Positions 12,509-25,216 of a stretch of DNA of 64,000 bases are shown in pieces. Numbering within the stretch: the first letter of the stretch is position 1; the number at the start of each line of letters is the position of its first letter. Made by a program: the position numbers and the translations under genes. Source of the stretch: Podaxis mareebaensis (lineage: Eukaryota; Basidiomycota; Agaricomycetes; Agaricales; Agaricaceae); contig JAEUWP010000141.1 in NCBI GenBank assembly GCA_018524725.1, positions 62,001 through 126,000 of the forward strand, given 5' to 3'. The notes below the pieces were generated by a model. The model worked only from the letters and a program-made list of their open reading frames with translations, ran no database searches and was not told the DNA's origin.

Positions 12509-14985
12509 ATGTCCTACGGAACTGCAACCACCTCCCCTAGCGGAACACCTTCCCCCTCCACCTCCCCCTCATCCACTTCCTCAAGCCCCGAGACGCGGCC
12601 GACCTGCCTAGACCCCTCCACCATGAACTCGCAGGCAGAGTCATCACTGAGTGCCCGCAGCACTCCAAGCCACTCCTCCGTCGATCTCCCCCGGACACAG
12701 ACAGCTAGCAAAGGGGGTTGTTGGTACGTGGGTTGTCGTAGCACGCGGAATTCGAACTAACCATCGCCTGTAGGACATGTCGTCTACGCCGAAAGGTTCG
12801 CTCTGCTGACATAAACCATTCCACAATTCACTAAATGTATCGCGACCGAATAGAAATGCGACGAGCAACGCGAAGGCGATACGTGCCAAACGTGTAAACG
12901 TCTCACGATCAAGTGCTTGGGCTGGGGTGCGAGACGTCCAGAGTGGATGAGGGTTGGTACTGAGCCTCCATCTTCCACCAAGTCTTGCTGACGGTATTCT
13001 GTAGGATAAGAGGGCAGTTGATGAGTACAAGGCCGGGATCAAAGAGCAGCTCAATCGAGCGGGCTTGATCCGCGGACAGCCCCGCCACAATTCATTCAAC
13101 CGTAATGCGCCTTCTCGAGCACCTGCTGCAGCGGCAGCGGCACGTCCTTCAATCTCCCATCGAGCATCAGCTCCTGAGGTCCCCTCTTCTACGCCCTCGT
13201 CGCTTGGCCTCCTCCCTAGTGGCAGTCACGAGGAACTGCCTTTTTTCGCTGGCCCCATCTTCAATCCTAACGAGCCATATGGTTTCCCCGAGATGCCCGG
13301 TACGTCCCTCTAAACTCCCATGGCTGTGTGTCGTAACTTCAACTTGCGCCTCTTTGACTCTAGGTGCTTCGAGTTCCGTATTTGACAACATGTTCGGTTA
13401 CGGAGTTTCGATGAACAGTGATATGCCCATGATGCCCATGAGTGGCATGTACCCCCCTGAGTCACATCCCCCCTTACCCAACTCTGCCTTGCCCTTCGAG
13501 ACCCTCCCCGACTTCACTCCGTTTTCCAACGACAGCTTCCCCGACCAAGCCGCCTCACGGTTTGCATCTCCGAGCCAGCAAACCGTCAATATTGATCAAG
13601 CCCTCTTCGAATTCAATAATGCTCGTCGGATGCTCTTCAGATTTGATGCATACGGCGCCGTCTCCAATGTAACGTTCAACGTGAGTGATTGTTTCCAGTC
13701 CAGAGGCTATAGAGTCTGATGTCTTTCTGCAGTTGATCAAACAAGACCCAGCAGGTCCTGTGACAAAGGCCGTCAGGGCTTTGGGACAGCTACATCAGAA
13801 GAGGATGCGCGTCTCACAGGGTATGGAGGCTGACACCAAGCCTGAACACTCTCCGGCAGTCTATTTCCGCAACGAGGCCCTGATGCAACTCAAAGGCAAC
13901 AAGGATCTCCAACGGCGACTGACCGAGGCCGACGCTATCGCTGCGTTCTACCTTGTCCTCTTCTCGCAATTAGCAGGGTGTATTGCTGACTGGGACGAGC
14001 CCTTCGCTATCCTCTCCGAGTGGCTAGTGCAAACGGGACTTCCGGTGACTGAGGAACCATGGCTATTTTTCCAGGGCATGACTGCCGCAGGACGCCTTGC
14101 CGTAAAGGGTGCTCTCGTGAGTGAATCATCGCTTGAGAAGATGCTTCAAAGATTTTCTGACAGCATTTCCAGTGGGTCGATATTTTCGCTAGCGTCACCG
14201 CAGGGAGAGGTCCAAAATTCTTCCCGCTTTGGAGACGTCTACTCGGGGAACGAGGGACGTATTGGGACCAGAACAATATGCCATTCCAGCGAGGTCTTCG
14301 GATGGACACCCTGATAGGGTGCCCAGATGAGGCTTTGTTGATGATTGCGGAAGTATCCGTCCTGAGCCAGTGGAAGGCGACTGCGCAGCGCGAAGGGACC
14401 CTGAGCTATAGGGAGCTGATCCGACGAGGAGATGTCATTGAACAGCGCTTGAAGCAGAACGTAACAGACACCAGACTAATCAACGATATCAATCTGAAGC
14501 TGATTCCGAATGAGACCGTGGGCGAGCCTGACGTGGCGTTTCCAAGTGACGAAGCGCGCACTGTGGTTGCTGATCTGTTCAGAGAAGGTGCAATTCTCTA
14601 TCTCCACACTGTGTTGAACGGTCCCTGTCCTGGTAAGCACCCTCACAACGAGTCCCAGAAATAAAAGCTGACACTGTCAACAGGTGTTCCTGAGATTGGG
14701 AAAAGTGTCCGGAATATCATCCAGTCACTCGGTCACCCCCCTTCAGAAGTGGAGCGTGGTGTAGTGTTCCCAATCGCACTTGCTGGTTGCATGACCAATG
14801 ATTCTACGCAACGCGAATTTCTGAGAGGAAGATTCCAGGTGCAGAACGAGAGCATTGGGAACCTGATGCAAGCGAGACTGTTGATGGAGCTCTTGTGGCA
14901 AAAGCGCGATGTTAACGTGATGCCTGGTAGCGTATCGCTGCCCGAGACTATGCAGGAAAAAAATCTGCGACTTCTTTTGATTTGA
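12509..14985 (+). CDS. Zn2Cys6 fungal transcription factor, paralogue B
   Basis: About 700 residues in eight exons. After a Ser/Thr/Pro-rich N-terminus lies a zinc cluster spread over three exons: GGCW, then TCRLRRK, then KCDEQREGDTCQTC, LTIKCLGWGARRPEW. Introns follow RRK and the final Arg of the cluster, as in paralogue A. An extra intron splits the tryptophan codon of GGCWTC. The distal part matches the fungal-specific transcription factor domain (WVDIFASVTAG, DEALLMIAEVSVLSQWK), parallel to WFDVLASVT and ALAEISALATWK of paralogue A. It is probably a nuclear DNA-binding regulator with unknown targets. Exon joints near 14118/14173 and 14631/14684 were inferred from frame continuity and could be a few bases off. 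The stop at 14985 is in frame. Confidence 0.85.
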
Positions 14986-17900
14986 TCGACCAACACTCGA
15001 GGTCCCTATTCGATTTTCTCGTCACCTTAGCTTTAAACGTATATAATATGGCTTACTAACCGCAGTATATCCTGGTCACTGTATCTCATACTTCGCATAA
15101 TTATTTAGATAACTGTATTTTTAAGGGATAGTGTCGAATTCACTTACCATAAGCCGCATTTCCTTTCTGCGTGATGAAATAAGAACAGCGCCCAAACTGA
15201 GTGACATTGATGAGCGCCGAAAAGGCACTGGTGCAGCGCTGCCTTGACAAGTCCTCGCCAGCGCAGTGGACATTCCAGCAGAGGGTACGATAGATGACGA
15301 ATCATGTCATAGCTCTAGTGAACAGGATAGATAAGTGGATACAAGGAAACAGCGGGATATGAACACATACTAAACTGCCGATACCGTAATAAACCTGGTT
15401 CACAAAGTTGAGGACCGGGATATCGAGGGATTGCCGTTGGGACCGGGAAATTGAGGGATAGAAAAGAGAGATGGAGCAGGCCTGAGGTTATATATACGGC
15501 GCAGAAGGAAGGCTTAACAGCACTTGCTTTTCATTGAGTCGTGTTGAGCTGTACAGCAGAAGGAAGGGGGATAGAGGCTTGGGCGCGAGGTGGGTCGTTG
15601 CCAAGTTTATACCGGTTGCGCCGGGAATCCGTTTTGTTTGATCCTTGCCCATATACAGTAACCCTGATGGCGCACATGACCTCAGATGACCATTATCAGC
15701 TAGGCGGCACACAAGGATAGATGTTTCAGGCAATGGGCGCGAACATAACCAGCACCTTTGCCGATGCAAGTGTAACGGAGAGCAGCGCTCGGACAGCGCT
15801 CAAGTCCAGCTACCAAGGGTCGTCTTGTATTTGAGTCCAGGAAGAGTTGACTCTAAGGCCTCCCCTCGACCCTTTGGCCCCCTTTTGGCGCGGACGCGTT
15901 CACGTGATGTGCCGCCCACTTGCTTCAAGGGTCAAAAAAGCTCCAAGTTCAAGCAAGGCGTCGTTCCTCCCTACATACTTCCTCTGAAAGTGGCGCGTCC
16001 ATTGAACGTCGTTCTTATTTTGGATACTCATCCCTGCTTCCCTCCCATAGCTTTGCTCGCGCCCATGCCTCAGCGGCCGCGCTCGGTTACTTGGTGTGCG
16101 CTCAGTAGTTGCCACTTACCCCTATTTTTGTTTCGTGCCCCAGGGCGCTCACCTTTAGCCCAACCAAAGATATCATGTCGTCCGGATCATTATATATTTG
16201 AATGGTTCTTTTGCCTCCCGCAGAACTTGATGCAGGATAACTTTGCTGGCAAGAACGACTCGTTCGCCTTTCCTTCGTTGACGTCCACGTACGGGTTCCT
16301 CGTTAAAAATACCCCTCATCAATGGACAAGGAAAACCAATATTATGCCACCCCCGGGCCAAATACTAGGTCAGTCTCTATTACGTGAAGCTCTTGAACTT
16401 CGAGGAGGAACAAATCACGGCGGCCTTCCAAAGCCATCGCATTATCACATCGCATCGTTGTGCAAGTCCAAGTTACGCATACCAACCCGTTACCTGGCGC
16501 TCACATGACATTCCGCCAGGCGCCTAATAAGCTATGACCCTACGGAGAGGCGCTCGTATGAGCAAATGTTCTGTTGAGACTTTCTCGCTCCTCCTCTGGA
16601 AACTTGAAAATCAATTGCTTACCTCAGTTTTCCCATAGTCCGGCAATTTCGCACACCACGGTGCATGAGAAGAGAACTCCCGGCATTGGCCCCTGTGGCT
16701 TATCTCGCTTACGCCTCTCTCCGATAAGCACGAAAGTTCAATCGGATTCATCCCATGTTGTTAACCATTTTCAGGCATACCTGAACACGAGTTCTAGCCC
16801 TGGTTAATGATTTTCTCGTCCTCGATCTCTAGCCACCTGAGGAGCATCTTAGCCTGTCAGAACGGCTGGAATGATCACCTTCCCACGAATAGCCAGTTCA
16901 CCGAGGATAAGAACGGCCCTGGTCTTCTTGAAAGTACCAGGTGTTCGAGTTTGACTGCATTTCGCAGTTTTGGAGTCACCGAATGTGGAATACGTTCGGG
17001 CTCGGCATTTAATTCCCTTACATTACTACCACCCCCTCCATTTCGCACAACGGGATGACTACAATACTTGTGGTGGCAAACTCCATGTTTCACCGACTCA
17101 AACCCCTTGGATACCAAGAACCTACTTACGTCTGGCTAAAGATCTTGTGGCTTCTTTTTCCCCACTCGTTCAGTTAATTGCACGCGGTTTTCCATTTGGC
17201 AGAACTATTTCGGTCTTCCGAGACAGCCGATCCTCTGCCAGCCGCTCCTGCTCGCACTGCTCCGCAGTTAGTCAAGCTTACGCCAGATGATTATATCAAC
17301 TAGCACTTGACAATCACGGATTTTCAACTTTAAACATTCCGCAGCTGATCCTTCAAAGCACACAAAATTCAGACATACTTCAATCAAAATGTCTGCCAGT
17401 TTGAGGCTAACAACGATGACTGGGATGTTCACTGCAACTACAGCCATCCAAATACCTGGAATTACGTCGTTACACGAACTCTTCGGACGAAAACCTCCTC
17501 CCATATGATTCACCTACCATCGAATTTAGCCTATGACCCCACTGCCAAACTCGCGTCCGTCCAAATATACTACCGACATCTTTCATCATCATGATTCATC
17601 ATATGTTATGAGCATTATCCCATCATAGTCCAGAATAAGTCGAATCCAAGGTCACAACGTGAGACCCTATTACACCGATATACTCAAAAACCCCCCTTTC
17701 CGTCGTGTGATCCGGAGGCTTTCAAGATACCTCAACCAAGATTCTTTGAGATTCTCGTCGGGATGTCATGAGTGATTAGGAATCTCACTGCCTACCCTAA
17801 CTTGGCATCTTCTGTCACGTTTTTGTTAAGAGACGCTGGTTGGTATCAGACCGTACAACACAACGAGAACCCGACTATTCACGCAGTTGAGTCTTCTTTG

Positions 17901-19193
17901 TGGGTGTATGTATTTTTGCACCACGATGTTGCAGTCAATCTATCGTCCACAGTTGAGGGATTTCTGCTGGTGAAATATTGAGTCACCGGTGTGAACGAGC
18001 AAAGCGTAATTGCGACCTCATAGGACATAAAAATACTCCACTCTTCCTTCGACCAGCGGAATTCGAAAGTCCATGGATCAACAGCATCGAGCATCGAGGG
18101 TCCAACGTCTACCTTCCGAAGATTGATCACACCCCTACGTTTCCGCAGCATCAGAACGACGCTAGCATACTGCGATTGTCAAGGAATGAACACGGTTCAT
18201 GTGTACAACCCTTTGCTCCGAGGTCCACTTAATCGGTTGGGCTCCAAAGCTCATGGGACGTAGTTTACATCTTATTCATGATGTGCGTGAGTATGCGGTG
18301 TACACGACTTCCGTTAACTTCGCATATTTATCGCACGTTCCTACTGGTACGAAATCTTAGGTGCCAAGAAGCATCAACTGTTGACAAATTCGTCGGACGA
18401 TTTCTTGGATCCCATTCGACCTCGTCACAGGGTCCATAGATCCACTGAGAACATCTTGGTTCCCCGCACCTTCGATCAATAGTGGCCAAGACTCATCCTA
18501 TTGACACGGCAAGTCTGGAATGACAGATTCTGGGCGCCCTTTCCCACACGGGTAATGTTGAGCTCTGTCGGAATCAGCTTTGTCCTACAGATTCTGTGAA
18601 GGTTGGAGTTGCATACTTCTGGTAGCAGATGGCAGCGGGACTTCTTGACATGGGGATTATGTCGGGTTTTGGGTGTCGCGGGAAAAATAACTTACCGCTG
18701 ACAATCGCCAATCCCTGAAGAATCGTTCGAACCACATATCTGACACTTGGAATGATAGACACACTTAAATCGTAGAGTAGCAACGAAATGTATAAATGTT
18801 ACGTCCTACACACATCTTCGCCTCAGCGCTGAAATCGAGAACACATACAACTGGAAAAGACAGGCGAGTAGATAGAGACAGATACATCGGTATCAAGAAC
18901 TAGAAAAAATCAAACATAACGCCACCTCGCGATCAACAGGCCGTGATAAATTATTGGTCCATGTCTTGACATCCGAAAACGGAGACTAGAATAAACTAAA
19001 CAAACTAGAGACATCAAAGCATAGAATTGGCGAATGAACTTCAAAAGCGTGCAACAAACAAGAAAACAAAGTATGGACAGAGATAGAAAGAGATGAAACA
19101 TTTAAGTCCTACATAACCAATGCAGCAGATCATGAGGGCGGAATCACGAGCATGAGCATAGAGGTTCGTGTTTGTGCTTGTGGCCGTAACCAT
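14986..19193. other. 4.2-kb gene-free interval
   Basis: No family could be recognised. The longest open frame (227 codons from about 15825) starts without ATG, has skewed composition and no domain motif. The region is the 3' flank of both paralogue B and VTC4. It may hold decayed repeats, but I could not demonstrate terminal repeats or target duplications by eye. Confidence 0.5.
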
Positions 19194-22100
19194 TCACATC
19201 TCGGAGACACGCAATCCGATATTCGTAGCCAAAGCCAGGAATAGAACAAAGCAAAGAATGGTGGGGCCGTACTTGTCATAGTACAAGCCCGAAGCACGTC
19301 GCTCGCGTATCCTATACGACCGATATACGAAGATTCCTGCGGAATAAGCAATGGCTAGCAACGCCGCAAATGTGAAAAATGCGGCGCTAATGAGACCTCT
19401 TGGATCATCGGCCGGCACGAAGTTTAACAAAGTTGTCGCGATAGTACCGATAAAGACCGCAGTATTGAGCCATCTCTGTAGATGATTGAAACGCGGCGAA
19501 AAGGGGTGTGTTAGAGAGTGATTGATGGAATGGAGAGTAGATGTCTTACCAGGAAGGTACGTTCGGCAGCGAAGTAGACTTTAGGCTCGATACGGACAGG
19601 AACAGAGATTCTCTTTCCAGGGGGGGCAGTCCAATCTCTAACCATGATCCTATCATCACCTGACGGTGCGTTGTTGGGATCCTCATTCTCGGCCTCTTGG
19701 GCTCCTCCCTCGTTCCGTCTTTCTTCTCCACTCTGCTTCCTTTGGGTTTCATGAAGTTTGCTCTTGAGCGTCTCATCAAATGCCGTGGACGGAGCGAGCG
19801 GATTGATCGACAATGCATGGGATTTGATGTCGGTGCCCGCAGAGGGCCATCTGCGAGGGCGGCGTCGTCCACCTGAGCTTGAGCTTTCACCGTTTTGTTC
19901 GCCAGACGGCACATTGAGTCCAGCATTACTCGAACTTGCACCGTTGGTACGGGAAGCCTCAACTCCCTCTTGTTCTCTCCGTTCCTGTAACATCTTCTCG
20001 CGGTAGGCGATGGCTTCTTCGACTTCGGTGCCACTCAGGCCAGTGCGTTGGCCCTCGTTCTTGGCGGGGACGATATCCATGTATTCGTCTTCGCCCTCAG
20101 ACAATGGTTCAGTGTAATTGGCCAACTCGGGGGAGTGCGAGCCGGTGGATGTTTGACGTGAAGTACCCTTAGAGGAGGTTGCTGGACGCTCAATGACGCT
20201 TAGATAGCCAGTGTCAGGCTTGAGAATATCAACATCCACTATACAAATAACGTCAGAGCATCGAGAGGGAAGAGGGAAACATCACTCACTTTGAGGCAAC
20301 CAGAAGGGTACAAGATCAACACGGTTAGGGAGGAGAGTCGCACATCCATGAATAAATTTACTACAGCCATCGTAGCATGTTAGGCGTCGTCGCACGGGCT
20401 CGACAAGCACGAACGGAAAGAACACACCTGAACTTCGGAACCGCCTCAACCAAATGTGACTGCACAAGGTCCGTAACCCACTTAGGCGGTTGCTGGCCAA
20501 GCTGTGTTTGCAGCTTGACCTCTAATACGCCATATTTAAAGATTTCCTTATCCTCAGCTGCAACTTGGTCGAACGGGAAGTCAATGCCTATATCCGTCCG
20601 ACGCCAGTTATCGCCCGAGCGGACTTTGCCATCCCAGTTGTCTTCTCGGATTAGTGTGAGTTCGGTATCAAGGGAGATACGGACGCGGGCGTCGCCAGGG
20701 AGTTGGAACGCAGTTCGGTTGTAAAAAGAGCGCATGACTGCAAGCGTAAATGCAAATCAGAAACACTATGTTCGTCACGATGCAGAGTCTATACGTACCT
20801 GGTTGAAGTTTTTTAGTGAGAATCGCATACTGAACTTCATTTGCAAGTTGAATCATTGAATCCACTTCGGCCTGGGTCTTCTTTCCTTTCTTCACAAGTT
20901 GTTGGAAATCTGCGTCAACAGTGTATTCACCACGGAGGAATGGGTTAATGAGGTGTTCTTTGAGAGGGAAACGTGCTTTGACGGATTTTTCACCGGTCCA
21001 GTCTTCGCGGTGAGTTTTGCGTTCGACGAAAATCTGTGTGAAGGGATAAGCCGAACAGCGGGTATGAAGTTTGGAGGAAATGAAGGTACAGTTTTGTTAT
21101 CGACATCTCCATACCAGCGAAGACGGATGGCTTCAGCGCCTTCTGTCTTTTCTAAGCGACCGAGGTAGAGTTCGAGATCCTCGTTATCAAAATAGATAGA
21201 AGTAATGGCTGGAGAGGGTTGATTAGAGGGACAGTCACGACCAAGCTGAAATTGCCTACCAGCATCCTTGGGCTCAAATTCCTTTTCTGCATTGAACACT
21301 GGACATCGTAGGATGAGATAGGTCCTGATTGTTGTCAACTCGTACTTACCCAACACGGGCAGATTGCGCAAGATAGCCAGCTTCAACGGTACAAGGTTGT
21401 CTGGGTGGACCTGTTGAATGGAATATCAGAATAGTGAGGGTAATATGGCTGGTAGGGGAACGTACCCAGTATTTCGTTGTTTGGCGCACAAAGGCGCTCT
21501 GATTACCTCCAGCACTAGGGTCACCCTGGACGGGATGCCCACGAGTACGAACTAGATCGTACAACTTCGAAAGTTTCACAATAAGAGCGTCCCAATTGTA
21601 CTTATAGAAAGGTCGTTTTTCGAGATAGAATTGAATAAATGATGTTTTGAGGGGTATGCCAGTTTGTTTCTGAGGAGACCAAGTCATTTGATGAAAGCGG
21701 CATTGGGACAGTGGGCTTACATCGTGTTTCTATGCAACAATAATTAGTAACTTGTGGGGTATTCAGTTAAAAGGTAGCTCACTTTGAGGATTTTCATGAA
21801 ACCAGTGATATTAAGCTTGGTATAAAGCGCGAGGTCATGTACATCAGCAACGAGATTGGCGACTTCCTCCTCCAATCCGTGGAACCGTTCCTCGAGAGTA
21901 TCATAAGATTCGTCCGTCATTTCACCTTCGTCGGTGAGGTCATCATCGGAGCCAGCGTCTTGGGCATATTCATCGTGTTGTCTCTGTTGAACCTCGGGGT
22001 CGGTAGAAACTTGACGGGAATGGCGTCTAGAGTCTGGATTTTCGGGGTCATGTTCCTCGGCGACTAGACGCTTGACATCTTTCTCGGCGTCGCGGATGCG

Positions 22101-22987
22101 GGCGGCGAGTTCGGTAGTCTACGGAGGAACAGTTAGCAATGGTATAAGGGAATGTTTGAAAGATCGGATGAGAGTGAGTGGTTGATGGGATGAGGGGGGA
22201 CAGGTAACAGGGTTGGAAAGGGAGGGATGCACAGGCGAGGGCATGAGACTGAGGCTGATTAACGACCGGTGGATCGCAATTAATGGCGCACGACTACACA
22301 GACGCGATCAAATCAAATGGAGAAAATACAGATATGACGCTGATTTGATGCGTTAAAGCCGTTTTTAGAGGAGGCATAGAAGTGTCCTGTTTGAGCGACG
22401 AGGCGTAGATCGACGTCAAGAAGCCGACGGGGAGCCCGGGAAGCGCCAGACCAAGCAAATTGCTCTCTCAAATAAGAAACGGAGTTGCGGTCCTCGAGTG
22501 GAGATGAAAGAAGAGTGATGAAGTCATTCATGACCAAGGTTGGGTGTTCGGGGAAGTTGGGATTGTAGGCTGCAAGGAAGAGACTCTGTGTAGTGCGCTT
22601 CGCCGTCGGGAAACGACAAGTAACAGGAGAGAGACGGAAAACGGAAGCAGAGGAAAAAACGCAGGGATAGAGGCTAAATTGTACCAACCTTTGCTTTTTG
22701 AAAGTCATGAATTTTGTCGAGCTCTAGCTCGAGCATGCTCTTGAACTCGGTCTCATCCTTCTCGGTCCAGGTGCGACCAGTGGTTCGAGTCTGTTACGAT
22801 GATTTGAGGGTGGAGCTCCAGGTACGTTATCAGGTACCATAACCGACCTTGAGTTCACGTTTGAGGTGGTTGTAGTCGAGATAGAACGGCCGCCATTCGT
22901 TGTAAAGATCAGTCTGTTGAGTCAAGTTGAGTAAAACATTGAGGAGAATGTTGGGCAACATACACTGATCTTTGTTCCGAACTTCAT
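19194..22987 (-). CDS. VTC4: vacuolar transporter chaperone 4, polyphosphate polymerase (VTC4)
   Basis: Catalytic subunit of the VTC complex, which makes polyphosphate from ATP and passes it into the vacuole. The N-terminus MKFGTKIS opens an SPX domain ([39 protein letters not shown]) that senses inositol pyrophosphates. The VTC catalytic tunnel domain follows: [97 protein letters not shown]. The basic residues and the glutamate of EVKLQ match the yeast Vtc4 active site, so this is the enzyme and not Vtc2/3. A Ser-rich acidic linker leads to a DUF202-type end with three membrane segments. The protein is longer than yeast Vtc4 (721 residues) because of the linker and an acidic SPX insert. One SPX intron is 570 nt, far longer than the others. 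It is divergent with the Gtr2 gene. Confidence 0.93.
22119..22688 (-). other. unusually long intron inside the VTC4 SPX region
   Basis: The exon ending in KIHDFQKAK (lower end 22689) continues at [10 protein letters not shown] (upper end 22118). The joined protein is collinear with yeast Vtc4, so 570 nt are intronic, with GT at the donor and TAG at the acceptor. Other introns in this gene are about 50-70 nt. A 131-codon frame runs through part of it, without a recognised domain. Confidence 0.75.
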
Positions 22988-23223
22988 GGTAGGCTGGGGA
23001 GTTGAAGAAAGGGAACGAAGTAAGAGAAATGCTGTTGTTGGAGCAGCAGACAAGTGGCGACGAACGTGCGTCGGGACTGCACTGCAGGGCAGAGCGTCGA
23101 TGATGAAATGTTGGACTGATTCGGGACTACTTCACATCACGACCTGCCTTCCTTGTTTGGATAAACACGTGCCGACGGCTATTTTGGACACATACATTGG
23201 GCTCTGTTCTCTTCAGACCGGCC
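22988..23223. promoter_or_regulatory. shared divergent promoter region VTC4 / Gtr2
   Basis: Only 236 bp separate the two start codons, so the promoters and 5' leaders of both genes must lie here or overlap the genes. No TATA box or known phosphate-response site was identified with confidence. Confidence 0.55.
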
Positions 23224-24757
23224 ATGGCTACCAACCACGTCTCCTATGACGCTACCGGAACTACGCCTCGGCCTCCCAGACCACCCTTCAATGGCTCTCG
23301 TCGTGCGTCGTCTTCCGTTCAGCGCACAAAGATCCTCTTTCTCGGCCTCCGCAGGTCTGTTCCTCCGTTTCTCCATTCCGATCTATAATGACATCTTCCG
23401 TGCTGTAGGGCCGGAAAGACCTCCATTCAGCAGGTCCTCTTCAACGACTTGCCGCCTAAGCAGACGTTCTACCTTGAGACAACTATGCGCATCACAAAAT
23501 ATCCGATAGAGTGCGTACTGGAACAGCCCCGTATTTGCTGCGTACGCGTTTTCGGTGGCTGACGCCACGAATCCCGCATTGACATTCCAGTACAGTGGTT
23601 CCCCTCGAGATCTGGGACACGCCAGGCAACGCAACACCCGAGTCCATAGGTATACCCATCGGCCAGTTTCGCAGTCTCATCTTCGTTATCGACATTCGGG
23701 TGCGCATGACTCATCGCGTTAACTATGTTCCCGTTTCAACACTGTATGTATTCGTATTCAGGATCTATATAACCAACCCATCACAAAGCTCGTTGATTTT
23801 GTCACGGCGGCATATCCATCCAATCCTGATATCAACATAGAGGTTTTCGTCCACAAGTCTGAGAAGCTGCAGGAGGATGACAAGATTGGTGCGTCTCCTG
23901 TTTGGTTATCCACTTTCATCTCATTCTGACGTGTTGGTCTCCAGAGAATTTTAGGCAAATACAAGAGCGTGTTACCGATCGGCTACTCGATCTAGCGCCA
24001 GAGTATGAGGGGGTTCAGCCCAACTTTTACCTGACGTCTGTCTATGATCACTCTCTCCATGAAGCCTTTTCGCGAGTGCTTCACAAGTTGATCGACTCAC
24101 TTCCATACTTAGAAGACATGCTGAACGTCTTTTGTGCTGTACGTCTGTGTTTAATATCATCTAACGTACTTAGCTCATGTAATGGGGTCAGAATTCCCAA
24201 TCACCGAAAGCATTCCTGTTCGATATAAAGTCACGCTTGTATATAGCGACGGACGCGTCTCCAGTTGACAGTGCTACGCACAATCTGTGTTGTGACTACC
24301 TCGAGATGCTAACTTCGTTCGGTACTCTGTACAAGTGCGCCTGTTCCTGCATTGAGATCCATTTGATGGCTAACTTGGCAATCAAAGGTCGGCATCAGCC
24401 AGCCCTTCACGGCATATTCCACCCACGCCTCCCGATGACCCTTCATCATCATTATCAAGGAATGGCGCTTCATCAAATTTCTCCCCAACGACGACGTCAA
24501 CGGACGTGTTCCCCAAACTCAACAAGAAACCCACCAAGGAGATGTTCTACCCCAGCGCCGCGACATCATTACATCCCGCAACGCCAGGGACGACGCTGAC
24601 CTACCATGGCATTACGTCGTCACTCGCCTTGCTCGCCTTGGTGCCCACCGCAGTGTACGAGGGCCGACGGGGATTACTGGAGTACAACGTTGTGTTTTTC
24701 CGGGAAGGTGTGCAGGAGATATGCGATGTCGAAAAAGAAACCAGGGAAGGCGGATGA
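23224..24757 (+). CDS. GTR2: Rag-family GTPase, Gtr2/RagC type
   Basis: Subunit of the Gtr1-Gtr2 heterodimer of the vacuolar EGO/Ragulator complex, which signals amino-acid sufficiency to TORC1. The N-terminal G domain has a P-loop (LGLRRAGKTSI, split by an intron after the two arginines), QTFYLETT, a WDTPG G3 motif, and a G4-position motif HKSE in VFVHKSEKLQEDDK. Gtr2-specific segments follow: FYLTSVYDHSLHEAFSRV, LPYLEDML, KAFLFDIKSRLYIATDASPVD. The C-terminal part (YHGITSSLALLALVP, GLLEYNVVFF) fits the roadblock-like dimerisation domain. A Ser/Pro-rich insert of about 50 residues lies before it. The ATG at 23224 is first in frame. The G4 aspartate is replaced by glutamate, which is unusual. 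Roughly 390 residues; the exact exon ends in the middle were not all fixed. Confidence 0.88.
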
Positions 24758-25216
24758 GACCTGAGGCTGTACAGATTCCGCTTGAGTTTTTTTCGGGAGT
24801 TACGTGATAGATGCACCAAGACAGTCAACCGAGGAGCAGAGTACGCTGATCGCTTATTGGAATTAGGAGATATGCCATAGGTTCTGAATGATATTCGCAT
24901 TCCTGATTACAATTTCCATAAGGCAAGCTGGGGCAACATGACTGGGCAACAAATGGACATGTCGTTTTGTGAACGTAATAATAGTGTTCTCGACCAGCAG
25001 ACCCAACTATGCGTTCCCGCAAGGTTACGCGAAAACTTAGTATGCCCGCGCGTCATCACGTGACATTCTCCTCTCAAAAAAATTCGTTGGGGTAGGCGTG
25101 GTTGGGGTCAGGGGCATATATAATATCTCCTCGAGAGTGATTCCGTTCTTAGCTTTCCCCTGTAGAGCCACTCTACAGATATCCTCGCCACTTCCCTCAT
25201 CCGTTGGGCTTGAAAG
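24758..25216. other. intergenic region and promoter of the fatty acid synthase gene
   Basis: 459 bp between Gtr2 and the synthase gene. No coding frame with support. It contains a TATA box about 94 bp before the synthase ATG. Confidence 0.55.
25117..25123 (+). promoter_or_regulatory. TATA box of the fatty acid synthase gene
   Basis: TATATAA lies 94 bp upstream of the ATG at 25217, a normal distance for a highly expressed basidiomycete gene. Called from sequence and position alone. Confidence 0.6.

Noticed and set aside
15825..16508. 227-codon open frame in the 4.2-kb gap
   Set aside because: No ATG at the start, biased Pro/Ser/Leu composition, no domain motif or flanking promoter evidence.
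22500..22530. Possible snoRNA C box (GTGATGA) in the long VTC4 intron
   Set aside because: It is on the strand opposite to VTC4 transcription and no matching D box lies at a suitable distance.
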